Assembly: GCF_008330945.1 (NCBI RefSeq)
Contig: NZ_CP043489.1
Location: 3,793,501-3,857,500 of the forward strand
Direction: 5' to 3'
Origin: Labrys sp. KNU-23
GTDB lineage: Bacteria; Pseudomonadota; Alphaproteobacteria; Rhizobiales; Labraceae
DNA length: 64,000 nt
The notes under the pieces are model-generated. The model saw nothing but the letters and a program-made list of their open reading frames with translations. It made no database searches and had not been told where the DNA came from. Position numbers and translations under genes: made by a program. Positions 8,790-16,828 of the stretch are shown in pieces. Each line of letters opens with the position of its first letter. The first letter of the stretch is position 1.

Positions 8790-9253
8790 CGATACCTTCC
8801 TGGGATCGCCGGCTTCCAGCCGGCTCTTCCTCTCTTGCAAGCGCGACGTTTCCGAGAGCCGGCTGGAAGCAGGCGGTCCCAGGAGGGCTTATTGCCCTTC
8901 TTCTCCTGGCATCATCCGCCTTCGCCGGCGATGCCGTGAAGGGCAAGGCCGGTTTTGCCCGCTGTGCGGCCTGCCACCGGGTCGGCGAAGGCGCCAAGAA
9001 CGTCGTGGGGCCGCAACTCAATGGCATCGTCGGCCGGCCGGCGGCCTCCGCGCCGGACTATGTCTATTCGCAAGCGATGAAGGCCTCGGGCAAGACCTGG
9101 GACGAAGCGTCCCTGCGCCTCTTCCTCACCCGTCCTTCCGCTGCGGTTCCCGGTACCAAGATGACCTTCGCCGGCATCCGCGATGACGCGACGGTGGATG
9201 ATGTCATCGCCTATCTCGCAACCTTCGATGCCGAGGGGAAAGCCAGGCCATGA
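8786..9253 (+). CDS. class I c-type cytochrome with repeat-encoded N-terminal region
   Basis: This 155-aa periplasmic or membrane-anchored cytochrome c resembles the c2/c-550 group. The haem site is C60-AACH, the distal ligand is probably the Met in GTKMTFAG, and GPQLNGIVGR is typical. The hydrophobic core GLIALLLLASSAFA (about 34-47) forms a signal peptide. It is preceded by a 33-residue n-region; residues 5-33 are encoded by a dispersed palindrome (8799-8883) that recurs near 12.1 kb and 49.2 kb. The ATGA overlap with the ThDP-enzyme gene supports the start, though an inefficient start closer to the AGGAGG at 8881 cannot be excluded. It may accept electrons from the neighbouring enzyme. Confidence 0.85.
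   Translation: MTIPSWDRRLPAGSSSLASATFPRAGWKQAVPGGLIALLLLASSAFAGDAVKGKAGFARCAACHRVGEGAKNVVGPQLNGIVGRPAASAPDYVYSQAMKASGKTWDEASLRLFLTRPSAAVPGTKMTFAGIRDDATVDDVIAYLATFDAEGKARP
8799..8883. repeat. bipartite palindromic repeat inside a coding region
   Basis: The left arm CTGGGATCGCCGGCTTCCAG continues to GCCGGCTCTTCC, and the right arm GAGAGCCGGCTGGAAG continues to GCGGTCCCAGG. Each arm can form a small hairpin, and together they form a long imperfect inverted repeat. Related copies sit at 12081-12166 and 49157-49241. This copy lies in frame within the cytochrome gene. Confidence 0.85.
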
Positions 9254-9891
9254 GCCATCCGCTCCAGAATCGCGTCACGCCGTTCGGCGAGATCGTTGCC
9301 ATCACGGCGCGCGGCACGATGATGGGCATTCGCGGCGGCCGCATCCATGACGAGACCAAGCGCCTGACGCGCCGGCGCTGGACCTCCAGGCGCTGGATCT
9401 GCTGTGAGCTCTCTTTCAAGGGGCGTTGGCGGGAGGTCATGGGCCCCGGCTACACGCATTTGTTCTTCCTGGACGAGGTCACGGCCCTGGCGGCTGGGCA
9501 TCGCCCCTGTTTCGAATGCCGCCGGCCCGACGCGCTGGCCTACCAGGCTGCCTTTCCCGAGCAGGGGGCGGGTGCCGACCGCATGGACGAAATCCTCCAC
9601 GCCGAGCGTCTCGGCGAACATCGGATGGAAGACAGCGGGAACCTCCCCGATGGTGCCGTCTGGGCCGACAGTAAGGATGCCTTCACCCGGCGCGAGGGCA
9701 AGGTGCTGCGCTGGTCGCCTGAAGGCTGGCAGGCTGTCCAATGGCAGGATCGACCGGCCCGGCTGCTGACCCCGCCGGCCAGCGTCGCAGTGCTCCGCAA
9801 CGGCTTCAGGCCAAGATGGCATGAAACGAGCGGCGGGTCTTCAGACCCGGCAGGAGTCGTTGCGCTGCCTGGTCTGGCTGGCAAGGATTAG
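9250..9891 (+). CDS. conserved hypothetical CxxC protein
   Basis: This is a 213-aa protein of no family I can name. It is basic at the N-terminus (HDETKRLTRRRWTSRRW), then has GPGYTHLFFLDEVTALAAGHRPCFECRR, where the CFEC motif could bind a metal or be redox active, and an acidic linker followed by TPPASVAVLRNGFRP. No signal or membrane segment is visible. Its ATG overlaps the cytochrome stop (ATGA), so it is co-translated with the ThDP enzyme and cytochrome, and a linked role is likely. The last 15-20 residues (GGSSDPAG...) are encoded by a hairpin repeat and look like an extension. Confidence 0.75.
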   Translation: MSHPLQNRVTPFGEIVAITARGTMMGIRGGRIHDETKRLTRRRWTSRRWICCELSFKGRWREVMGPGYTHLFFLDEVTALAAGHRPCFECRRPDALAYQAAFPEQGAGADRMDEILHAERLGEHRMEDSGNLPDGAVWADSKDAFTRREGKVLRWSPEGWQAVQWQDRPARLLTPPASVAVLRNGFRPRWHETSGGSSDPAGVVALPGLAGKD

Positions 9892-9907
9892 GCGGGTCTC
9901 AAGACCC
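9832..9907. repeat. pair of GGGTCT/AGACCC hairpins at convergent gene ends
   Basis: Two hairpins share the same stem, CGGGTCT-TC-AGACCCG at 9834-9849 and GGGTCT-CA-AGACCC at 9894-9907. The first lies in the 3' coding end of the CxxC gene and the second just after its stop. The layout (two hairpins about 45 bp apart) matches the other bipartite elements; the second may also terminate transcription. Confidence 0.65.
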
Positions 9908-9913
9908 TCCTCC

Positions 9914-10600
9914 TCAGTCAGCCAGTGCTGCTGAAATGCGCTTGTTCAGTTCTTCCGGATTGACCAAAGCGAGGGCGCCGCGGGTCTTGCTGACCAGGCC
10001 TTCCTTCTCCAGGGCCGAAAGCTCGCGCGACACCGCCTCGCGGCGGCAGCCGATCCGGGCGGCGAGGTCGTGGTGGAAGGGGGGCGGCGAGAGCACGCGC
10101 TGTCCTGGATGGCTTGCGCGAGGCTGTGAGAGGCGGATGAGCTCGGCATAGAGCCGGTGCTTGGTCTGCAGGAACGAATGCTCGGCGAGCTTGGTGTTGA
10201 GCGCGCGCACGCGGCTGGCGAGCAGCAGCAGGATCTGTTTGCACACCGAGGCGTTCTCGGTGAGCAGTTCCATGAAGACCGGGCCGGAGATGATGCACAT
10301 CTGCGAGCGGTTGAGCGCGGTGACATTGGCCGAGCGCCCGACACCGTCGATGGCCGACAACTCCCCGAAGAACTGTCCGCCGCCGAGTTCGGCCAGAATC
10401 ACTTCCTTGCCGGTGATGGTGCGGTAGAGCACCCGCACCTTGCCGGAGAGCAGGAAATAGACGTCGTTGGAATTGTCGTCATAGTCGACGACGAGTTCGT
10501 TCTCTTCGAACTTGGCCCAGCGCACCCGGCCGTCAAAGGCCTTGATCGTGGCCTCGTCCAACGATTGGAACAATGGAATCTGAGACAGGGTATTCGACAT
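9914..10600 (-). CDS. Crp/Fnr-family transcriptional regulator
   Basis: This 228-aa DNA-binding regulator has an N-terminal cyclic-nucleotide-type beta roll and a C-terminal winged helix. FGELSAIDGVGRSANVTAL matches the cAMP-binding pattern with the phosphate-contacting Arg-Ser pair, and the HTH reads HHDLAARIGCRREAVSRELSALEKEGLV. There is no N-terminal cysteine cluster, so it is not an oxygen-sensing FNR. MSNTLSQ at 10600 is chosen because GGAGGAACG directly precedes it; a 12-residue extension is open upstream. A 13-bp perfect palindrome lies about 50 bp upstream and could be its own operator. It converges on the CxxC gene. Confidence 0.9.
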   Translation of the reverse strand: MSNTLSQIPLFQSLDEATIKAFDGRVRWAKFEENELVVDYDDNSNDVYFLLSGKVRVLYRTITGKEVILAELGGGQFFGELSAIDGVGRSANVTALNRSQMCIISGPVFMELLTENASVCKQILLLLASRVRALNTKLAEHSFLQTKHRLYAELIRLSQPRASHPGQRVLSPPPFHHDLAARIGCRREAVSRELSALEKEGLVSKTRGALALVNPEELNKRISAALAD

Positions 10601-10650
10601 CGTTCCTCCGCTGAAGCGTCTGCCGAGCCGTGGCATCGGAAAGGCGCATT

Positions 10651-10663
10651 CATTCAGTGAATG
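10651..10663. promoter_or_regulatory. palindrome CATTCAGTGAATG upstream of the Crp-like gene
   Basis: A 13-bp perfect palindrome lies 50 bp from the regulator's start in the gap shared with the divergent D-Ala ligase gene. It is a plausible autoregulatory site; the assignment is inference. Confidence 0.4.
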
Positions 10664-10873
10664 TCACAACCGGAACACGATCGTGGCGGGCCTTCATCGC
10701 CGCGCAAAGTGCTTCATGGCGCGCCTCGTGGCAAGCCCGCGCACCCAAGATCCTGCGACCACCGACCTGGCCACGGAATTTCCATGGAACGGCAATGAGA
10801 TCGCAATTTGCCTGGTCGCCTGCAGCACCTTATTTTCGAGGCAACGATTCGGTTCAATATCCAAGGAAACACG

Positions 10874-12076
10874 ATGTCGAAAACGCGCGTCGCAGTGCTG
10901 TTCGGTGGGCGCTCGCCCGAGCATGATGTCTCCATCGTTTCAGGCCTGCAGGCGCTCAATGCGCTCGACAGTTCGAAATATGAGGGCTTTCCCGTCTATA
11001 TAGCGGGAGATGGGGCTTGGTTCACTGGTGATGCCCTGCGCAATCGCGCCAACTATATTCCCGATGAAGAGGCCCGGCGCGGGCTGACGCGGGTCGACCT
11101 CGATTTGTCGGCTGGCAAGGGCCTCCTGGTTCCGCGCGGCAAGACCGGGCTTTTCGCCAAGAAGCCCGAGCCGATCGAATTCGACGTCGCCCTGCTCGCC
11201 TTCCACGGCAATATCGGCGAGGACGGCCAGATCCAAGGCGTGTTCGAGACGGCGAACGTGCCCTATACCGGCGCCCGTACCATGGCTTCGGCCATCCTGA
11301 TGGACAAGGCCATCACCAAGCGGGCCTTTGCCGGGCGCGGCATCGTCATGCTGCCGGACGTGGTGGTCTCGCGCCCCGCGACCGGCCTGGTGCCCGACAA
11401 GGCGGGCCTGGAAGCCGCGCTCAAGAACATCCCCTTCCCGGTGATCGTCAAGCCGGCGCATCTGGGTTCCTCGATCGGCGTCGCCAGGGCGGAGGACGTC
11501 GACACCGTGCGTCAGGTGCTGCCCGGCATCTTCAAGTTCGACACCCAGGCGATCATCGAGCCTTTCGTCGAGAATCTGGTCGAATACAACGTTGCCGTGC
11601 GCCGCGAGAAGGGCGAGATCGTCACTTCGGCCATCGAGCGGCCAAAGCGCCAGAGCGACCTGCTCGACTTCAAGACCAAATACATGTCCGGCGGTTCCAA
11701 GAAGACCGGCGGCGGCAAGCAGCCGGGGGCGTCGAGCCAGGGCATGCTGTCGCTGACGCGCGACATCAATCCCGACTTGCCGGCGGTGCTGGAGAACAAT
11801 ATCCGGCAATGGGCAGCGCAGGCCTTCGATGCCGTGAATGGCACGGGCGCGCCGCGGATCGACTTCCTGTCCAATGAGCGGACGGGCGAGGTCTGGCTCA
11901 ACGAGGTCAATCCTTGCCCGGGTTCCTTCGGCTATTTCCTCTGGGAGGCCGCGGCCAAGCCGGTGCTGTTCACCGCCTTGCTCGACCAGCTCATCGAGGA
12001 GGCCAAGGCCTGCCACCGCGCGGCCCAGTTGCCCAGCGATCCCACCCCGACGGATGCGCGGCTGTTCAAGCGGTGA
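10874..12076 (+). CDS. ddl: D-alanine--D-alanine ligase family protein
   Basis: This 400-aa ATP-grasp enzyme joins two D-alanines for peptidoglycan precursors in the cytosol. The N-terminus VAVLFGGRSPEHDVSIVSG is diagnostic, followed by the ATP-grasp segments IVKPAHLGSSIGV, AIIEPFVENLVEYNV and the metal-binding NEVNPCPGSFGYFLW. A Gly/Lys-rich insertion (SGGSKKTGGGKQPG) in the middle makes it longer than E. coli Ddl (306-364). AAGGA lies 7 bases before the ATG. Rhizobiales often carry a second ddl in the mur cluster, so this stand-alone copy may be a paralogue or act on a related dipeptide or depsipeptide. Confidence 0.88.
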   Translation: MSKTRVAVLFGGRSPEHDVSIVSGLQALNALDSSKYEGFPVYIAGDGAWFTGDALRNRANYIPDEEARRGLTRVDLDLSAGKGLLVPRGKTGLFAKKPEPIEFDVALLAFHGNIGEDGQIQGVFETANVPYTGARTMASAILMDKAITKRAFAGRGIVMLPDVVVSRPATGLVPDKAGLEAALKNIPFPVIVKPAHLGSSIGVARAEDVDTVRQVLPGIFKFDTQAIIEPFVENLVEYNVAVRREKGEIVTSAIERPKRQSDLLDFKTKYMSGGSKKTGGGKQPGASSQGMLSLTRDINPDLPAVLENNIRQWAAQAFDAVNGTGAPRIDFLSNERTGEVWLNEVNPCPGSFGYFLWEAAAKPVLFTALLDQLIEEAKACHRAAQLPSDPTPTDARLFKR

Positions 12077-12080
12077 TTTC

Positions 12081-12166
12081 CGGGACCGCTGGCTTCCAGC
12101 CGGCTCTTCCTTGATCCCAGCCGTATCGGGCCCAAAAAGAAGCCGGCTGGAAGCCAGCGGTCCCAG
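12081..12166. repeat. bipartite palindromic repeat, second copy
   Basis: The left arm GGGACCGCTGGCTTCCAGCC is followed by GGCTCTTCC, and the right arm AGCCGGCTGGAAGCCAGCGG ends in TCCC. It fills the gap between the convergent ddl and oxidase genes and may terminate both. It is related to 8799-8883 and 49157-49241. Confidence 0.85.
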
Positions 12167-12178
12167 GGAGGTTGCGCT

Positions 12179-14923
12179 CTAGGTCCGCGCTTTCTCCAAG
12201 ATCGCCGCCCTGACCCGGTCCGGTGTCGCCGGCACCCGACGCAGCCGGATCCCGGCTGCGTCATGCAGCGCGTTGAGGATGGCCGGAGCGGTTGGAATGA
12301 GAGCCTGCTCGCCGACACCCTTGGCGCCGAAGGGGCCGACGGGCGAGGCATCCTCGATCAGGATCGTCTCCACCGGGGGAACGTCGCCGATGGTGGGAAT
12401 GAGATAGTCGTGCAGGTTTTCGCCGCGGCCGGGATGGAACTCCTCCATCAAGGCAAGACCGAGACCCTGGGCGACACCGCCTTCGACCTGGCCCTCCACC
12501 AGGGTCGGATTGATGGCGCGGCCGACATCATGGCTGGCGGTGATCTTCAGCACCGTGATCGTGCCGAGCTCGCAATCGACCTCGATCTCCGCCATGTGGG
12601 CGCCGAAACCGTAGAGCGCATAGGGTTCGCCCTGGCCATCCGCATCGAGGGGGCTGGTGGGCGGATCGAAGGTCTGCTCGGTCGACAGGGCGTAGCCGAG
12701 CTCGGTGGCCGGAACGTCCGCCAGCCTGAGCGTGCGTACCCTTTCGCCGTCTTCCACCGTCAGCACGGTATTGCCGAAGCGGATGGTGGCCGTCTCGCCG
12801 GCATTGGTCTGGCGCAGGATCTGCGCACGCAAGTCACGCCCCGCGAGTTCCGCCGCCTTGCCGGTAACGAAGGTCTGCCGCGAAGCCGAGGTCTTGCCAC
12901 AATCGGGCGAGAGATCGGTGTCGGCCGAGACGAGGTCGAAGACCTCCACCGGCGCCCCTAGCGCCTGCGCGCAGATCTGGGTGATCACCGTGTTGGAGCC
13001 CTGGCCGATATCGACGGCGCCCTGGTGCAACGCCAGTCGCCCGTCGGGCTTGAGCCCGAGCCGGATGGTGGAGGGATTGGGCAGGGAGGTGTTGCCGCAG
13101 CCATACCACATGCCGGCGACACCCACCCCGCGCCGCAGGGGGCCTTGCCGGCTGGCGTTGAAGGCGGCGGCCTCCTCGCGTGCGCGCCGCCAGGGATCTC
13201 GCAAGGCCTCCAGGCAGGCCTTGATGCCGACGCCCTTGCCGAGTACCTGACCCGTCACGGTCGGCAGGTCGTTGGTGAGGGCGTTGAGAATGCGGAATTC
13301 CAGCTTGTCGATGCCGAGCTTGTCGGCAAGCGCGTCATAGAGCTGTTCCTGGGCGATGGACGATTGCGGCACGCCGAAGCCGCGGAAAGCGCCCGCCGGC
13401 ACCAGATGGGTGTGCACGGCACGTGCGAGGGCGCGATAATGCGGAATGTAGTAGGGGCCTGAGGCGTGCACCGGCACGCGGTTCGCCACCGTCGGGCCCC
13501 AGGAGGAATAGGCGCCGGTGTTGAAATCGCCGGAAAAATCCATGGCGGCCAGCCGGCCGTCCCTGGAGGCGCCGATCCGCAGCTTCATCAAGGCTGGATG
13601 ACGCTTGGTGGTGGTCGCGATCGATTCCGCACGCGAATAGACCATGCGGACAGGGCGATCGAGCTGCCAGGCGGCGACGGCGATGAAGGGTTGGATCGAC
13701 AGATCGAGCTTGGAGCCGAAGCCGCCGCCCACGGCGGTGGGGATGATGCGCACATTCTCCGGCCGGATACCGAGCAGGCCGGCGACGTCGTCGCGATCCA
13801 TATAGGGCGCCTGCGTGCAGGCCTGGATCTCGATCCGGTCGCCCACGCGGCGGGCAAAGCCCGCTTCCGGTTCGATATAGGCGTGCTCGACGAAGCCGGT
13901 CTCGAACTCACCCTCCACAACCGCATCCGCGACGGCCAGCGCCGCTTCGGCATCGCCGCGCACGACGCGGCCGCGGGTGAGGATGTTCTCGGGGCGGGCA
14001 GGGTGGAGGAGCTCGGCCGAGGCGAGGGCCTCGTCCATGGCCGTAAGGGCCGTGAGCGGCGTCCAGTCGACCGGAAAGGCCGAGAGGTCGAGGGCCTGGA
14101 TGGCTTCCGGCTCGCCGACCACGGCGGCGATTGCCTCGCCGCGAAAGCGGGTTTCGCCGCTGGCAAAAACCGGCTGATCGGCAAAGGCCGGGATGACGCC
14201 ATAGCAATTGCGGCCGGGAACATCCCGTGCCGTGAAGACCCTGACGATGCCGGGATGCGCGGTGAGGAAAGCGTCGATGTTGCCGATCTCGAAGGCGGCC
14301 CGATGGTGCGGGCTGCGTATGGCACGCAGGGCCAGGACATCGTGGGGTGTCTCGTCGGCACCGAAAATGTCGCGCCCTTCCACCTTGGCCGCGCCGTCGA
14401 GACGATCGATACGCGAGCCGACCGGGCTTTCGGGGCTGGAAGGCAGGGCGGTTGCAGGGCCTTCAGCCACAGCCAGCACGGCGGTGATGATCTTGCGATA
14501 GCCGGTGCAGCGGCAGAGGACGCCGCCGAGGGCATCGGCGACGCTGTCTTCCGTCACCTCGGTTCCACTCTGCAGCAAGGCCGTGGCGGCCGTGAGCATG
14601 GCGGGCGTGCAGATGCCGCACTGCGCCGCGCCGTGCCGCAGGAAGGAAGCCTGCAAGGCCCCGGTGAGCGGGTTGCTGCGGGTGAGCCCTTCGATGGTGT
14701 CGACCCGGCGCCCCTCGACCTGCGCCGCGGCAACCAGGCAGGAACAGGCCGCCTCGCCGTCGAGCAGGACCGTGCAGGCCCCGCAGTCGCCGGCATCGCA
14801 GCCAACCTTGGTACCGGTCAGCCCGAAGCCCTCGCGCAGGACCTGGCTCAGGCGGGTGCCGGGCGCCGCCGCGACGGTGGCGGTTTCGCCATTCAGCATG
14901 AAGCCGGGCAGCCTCTGGTCCAT
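12179..14923 (-). CDS. xanthine-dehydrogenase-family oxidoreductase, fused [2Fe-2S] and molybdopterin subunit
   Basis: This 914-aa cytoplasmic molybdenum hydroxylase has the [2Fe-2S] domains (residues 1 to about 155) fused to the Mo-cofactor domains, as in aldehyde oxidoreductase or E. coli XdhD. Plant-type cluster cysteines are in GCDAGDCGACTVLLDGEAAC, the second cluster in QCGICTPAM...CRCTGY. Cofactor and active-site signatures include GGGFGSKLD, GAFRGFGVPQ and the C-terminal PVGPFGAKGVGEQAL with the catalytic Glu. The ATG at 14923 has GGGAGG ahead and follows the FAD-subunit stop by 10 bp. Substrates are typically purines, aldehydes or N-heterocycles. An operator shared with the enamidase-like gene favours an N-heterocycle such as a nicotinate relative. 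Confidence 0.92.
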   Translation of the reverse strand: MDQRLPGFMLNGETATVAAAPGTRLSQVLREGFGLTGTKVGCDAGDCGACTVLLDGEAACSCLVAAAQVEGRRVDTIEGLTRSNPLTGALQASFLRHGAAQCGICTPAMLTAATALLQSGTEVTEDSVADALGGVLCRCTGYRKIITAVLAVAEGPATALPSSPESPVGSRIDRLDGAAKVEGRDIFGADETPHDVLALRAIRSPHHRAAFEIGNIDAFLTAHPGIVRVFTARDVPGRNCYGVIPAFADQPVFASGETRFRGEAIAAVVGEPEAIQALDLSAFPVDWTPLTALTAMDEALASAELLHPARPENILTRGRVVRGDAEAALAVADAVVEGEFETGFVEHAYIEPEAGFARRVGDRIEIQACTQAPYMDRDDVAGLLGIRPENVRIIPTAVGGGFGSKLDLSIQPFIAVAAWQLDRPVRMVYSRAESIATTTKRHPALMKLRIGASRDGRLAAMDFSGDFNTGAYSSWGPTVANRVPVHASGPYYIPHYRALARAVHTHLVPAGAFRGFGVPQSSIAQEQLYDALADKLGIDKLEFRILNALTNDLPTVTGQVLGKGVGIKACLEALRDPWRRAREEAAAFNASRQGPLRRGVGVAGMWYGCGNTSLPNPSTIRLGLKPDGRLALHQGAVDIGQGSNTVITQICAQALGAPVEVFDLVSADTDLSPDCGKTSASRQTFVTGKAAELAGRDLRAQILRQTNAGETATIRFGNTVLTVEDGERVRTLRLADVPATELGYALSTEQTFDPPTSPLDADGQGEPYALYGFGAHMAEIEVDCELGTITVLKITASHDVGRAINPTLVEGQVEGGVAQGLGLALMEEFHPGRGENLHDYLIPTIGDVPPVETILIEDASPVGPFGAKGVGEQALIPTAPAILNALHDAAGIRLRRVPATPDRVRAAILEKART

Positions 14924-14933
14924 ACACCCCTCC

Positions 14934-15764
14934 CTATTGCAAGGTCGCATCGAGCGTACGGGCAATCAAGGTTCTTACCGCATCACGCCGATACTCGGCA
15001 CTGGCCCTGACGTCGTCGATCGGCGCAAGGCCCGCGAGATGCGCGGGTTCGATCATCGCGCCAAGGCCAGGCCCCGCTTTCGTGCCGACGAGCGCCGTCT
15101 CCAGAGCGGTGAGGCGTCGGGCGACCTCCGAACAGGCGCCGACCGCGATACGCGCCTCGACGATGCTATCCTCCTCGTCACAAGCGATGATGACAGCGAC
15201 CATCGCAATGGAGATGACCAGATATTTGCGGGCCCCGAGCTTCAGGAAGGCCGAACGGCCGGCCTCGATGCTGCGCGGCACCAGGACTGCACTCACCAAT
15301 TCGTCGGGGCGCCGTGCTGTTCTGCGATAACCTGTGATGAAATCGGCCAGGGCCAGCTCGCGCGTGCCCTTTGCCGAGCGCAGTTCAACGCGCGCATCGA
15401 GGGCAAGCAGAGGGGGCACGCCATCGGCGGCCGGGGAGGCATTGCACAGATTGCCGGCTATGGTTCCCGCGTTCTGGATCTGGATGGCGCCGACTTCGCG
15501 GGCGGCTTGCTGCAGGGCGCGCAGGGCCGGCGGCAGTGTTGCCTTGGCGATGGCGGACCAACTGGTGCGTGCGCCGATGCGAATGACATCGGCGCCAAGA
15601 TCGATGCCTGACAGGCCTTCAACGGCGGAAAGGTCGAGCACGGGGCCGGCGAGGGGTCTGTCACCAAGCGCAGGGAAGATGTCGGTGCCGCCCGCGAGAA
15701 TGCGCATCGGCTCGGCCGCGAGGGCCGCGCAGGCTTCGTCCACCGTTCTGGGGCGCAGATACAT
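14934..15764 (-). CDS. FAD-binding subunit of the molybdenum hydroxylase
   Basis: This is a 276-aa CoxM/XdhB-type flavoprotein that passes electrons from the Fe-S/Mo subunit to an acceptor. FAD contacts are ILAGGTDIFPAL near the N-terminus and AIQIQNAGTIAGNLCNASPAAD, followed by the CO-dehydrogenase flavoprotein C-terminal domain (IAVGACSEVARR). The ATG at 15764 is preferred over a GTG two codons upstream because GAGGTG lies just before it. It is the first gene of a two-gene operon with the Fe-S/Mo subunit, and a consensus promoter with an operator-like palindrome is immediately upstream. Confidence 0.92.
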   Translation of the reverse strand: MYLRPRTVDEACAALAAEPMRILAGGTDIFPALGDRPLAGPVLDLSAVEGLSGIDLGADVIRIGARTSWSAIAKATLPPALRALQQAAREVGAIQIQNAGTIAGNLCNASPAADGVPPLLALDARVELRSAKGTRELALADFITGYRRTARRPDELVSAVLVPRSIEAGRSAFLKLGARKYLVISIAMVAVIIACDEEDSIVEARIAVGACSEVARRLTALETALVGTKAGPGLGAMIEPAHLAGLAPIDDVRASAEYRRDAVRTLIARTLDATLQ

Positions 15765-15789
15765 CCCCACCTCGCGCAGTGAGAAATTG

Positions 15790-15830
15790 TTAGTGTACTA
15801 ATAAATTATCGAGGTCCCGGAGTCTGTCAA
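15790..15830 (-). promoter_or_regulatory. promoter and GntR-like operator of the oxidase operon
   Basis: Read on the minus strand, TTGACA (15825-15830) and AATTTA (15802-15807) are separated by 17 bp. Directly downstream, over the expected start site, lies the near-perfect palindrome TTAGTACACTAA (15790-15801). The GT-N2-AC core is typical of GntR-family operators, and a matching site precedes the amidohydrolase gene. Confidence 0.55.
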
Positions 15831-15880
15831 GTGAAGGTTGAGAGGGCGGGTGCAAGACGCCCGCCCGCCGAGATCAGGTC

Positions 15881-16828
15881 TTACAGCCCGAGGCTTTTCC
15901 GGATCGCCGGCAAGCCGGGCTGTCCATCGAAGGTCGTGACGCCGGCGAGCCAGGTTTCCAGCACGTCGGGGTTGCCCTTGAGGTATTTTTCCGCCGCCGC
16001 CGGGCCGTCCAAGCCATCGCCCGTGATCATCTGCATCATCTGGTTTTCCAGCCCCACCGTGAATTTCAGATTGGCGATGAAACGGGCGGCATTCGAGCAT
16101 TGTTCGGCCCAGCCGGACCGCACATTGGTGTTGACGACGGCCTTGCCATAGTCCGGCCCGAAAGTGTCGTCGCCGCCGGTAAGATAGCGGATCTTGAAGT
16201 TGACGTTCATCGGATGCGGCGCCCAGGCCAGGAACACCATGTCATCCTGGCGGGCAATGGCACCCTGGAGCTGGGCCAGCATGCCCTGCTCGGAGGATTC
16301 GACGACCTGGAAGCCTTTCAGGCCGTTCTTGTTGGTGTCGATCAGGCCCTGCACCAGGCGATTGCCGTTGTTGCCGGGTTCGATGCCGTAGATCTTGCCT
16401 TGCAGGCCATCCCGGAATTTGGCGATGTCGGCGAAGTCGTGCAGCCCCTTGGCATAGGTGTATTCGGGCACGGCGAGGGTGTATTTCGCGCCCACCGGCA
16501 GATTGGCGCCGATCACCGCGATCGACTTGTCGTCCAGGTAAGGCTTGCGGTCGTTCTCCATGCTCGGTTGCCAGTCGCCGAGATAGACGTCGATATCCTT
16601 GGCCTTCATCGAGGCATAGGTGACGGGAATGGAGAGCACGGTCGTCTCGGGCCTATAGCCCAGTCCCTTGAGGATGAGCGAGGCGATGGCGGTGGTCGAG
16701 GTGATGTCGGTCCAGCCGACATCCGAGAACCGCACCGCCCTGCAATTTTCCGGATCGCCCGCGAGGGCGGGTCCCGCGATGCCCACCAACAGTGCGGCCG
16801 TGGCGAATATGGTACCGATATGCTTCAT
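15881..16828 (-). CDS. choline/betaine-type ABC transporter substrate-binding protein (ChoX-like)
   Basis: This 315-aa periplasmic binding protein belongs to the glycine betaine/choline (OpuAC) family. A signal peptide MKHIGTIFATAALLVGIAGPALA ends before GDPENC. ChoX-like features are VRFSDVGWTDITSTTA, YLGDWQPSM, YGIEPGNNGNRL and WAPHPMNVNFKI. Related proteins bind quaternary amines through an aromatic box. AGGAGG lies 6 bases before the ATG. No permease or ATPase gene adjoins, so it is an orphan that must work with a transporter elsewhere. Its place between the oxidase operon and an enamidase-like gene suggests a related ligand, perhaps a heterocyclic betaine; that is inference. Confidence 0.85.
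   Translation of the reverse strand: MKHIGTIFATAALLVGIAGPALAGDPENCRAVRFSDVGWTDITSTTAIASLILKGLGYRPETTVLSIPVTYASMKAKDIDVYLGDWQPSMENDRKPYLDDKSIAVIGANLPVGAKYTLAVPEYTYAKGLHDFADIAKFRDGLQGKIYGIEPGNNGNRLVQGLIDTNKNGLKGFQVVESSEQGMLAQLQGAIARQDDMVFLAWAPHPMNVNFKIRYLTGGDDTFGPDYGKAVVNTNVRSGWAEQCSNAARFIANLKFTVGLENQMMQMITGDGLDGPAAAEKYLKGNPDVLETWLAGVTTFDGQPGLPAIRKSLGL

Noticed and set aside
8892..8894. TTG start for the cytochrome gene after AGGAGG
   Set aside because: It is out of frame with the cytochrome; only ATT would be in frame there, which is a very rare start.
13466..15010. Plus-strand frame opposite the molybdenum hydroxylase
   Set aside because: Antisense shadow; the minus strand has all Fe-S and Mo-cofactor motifs.
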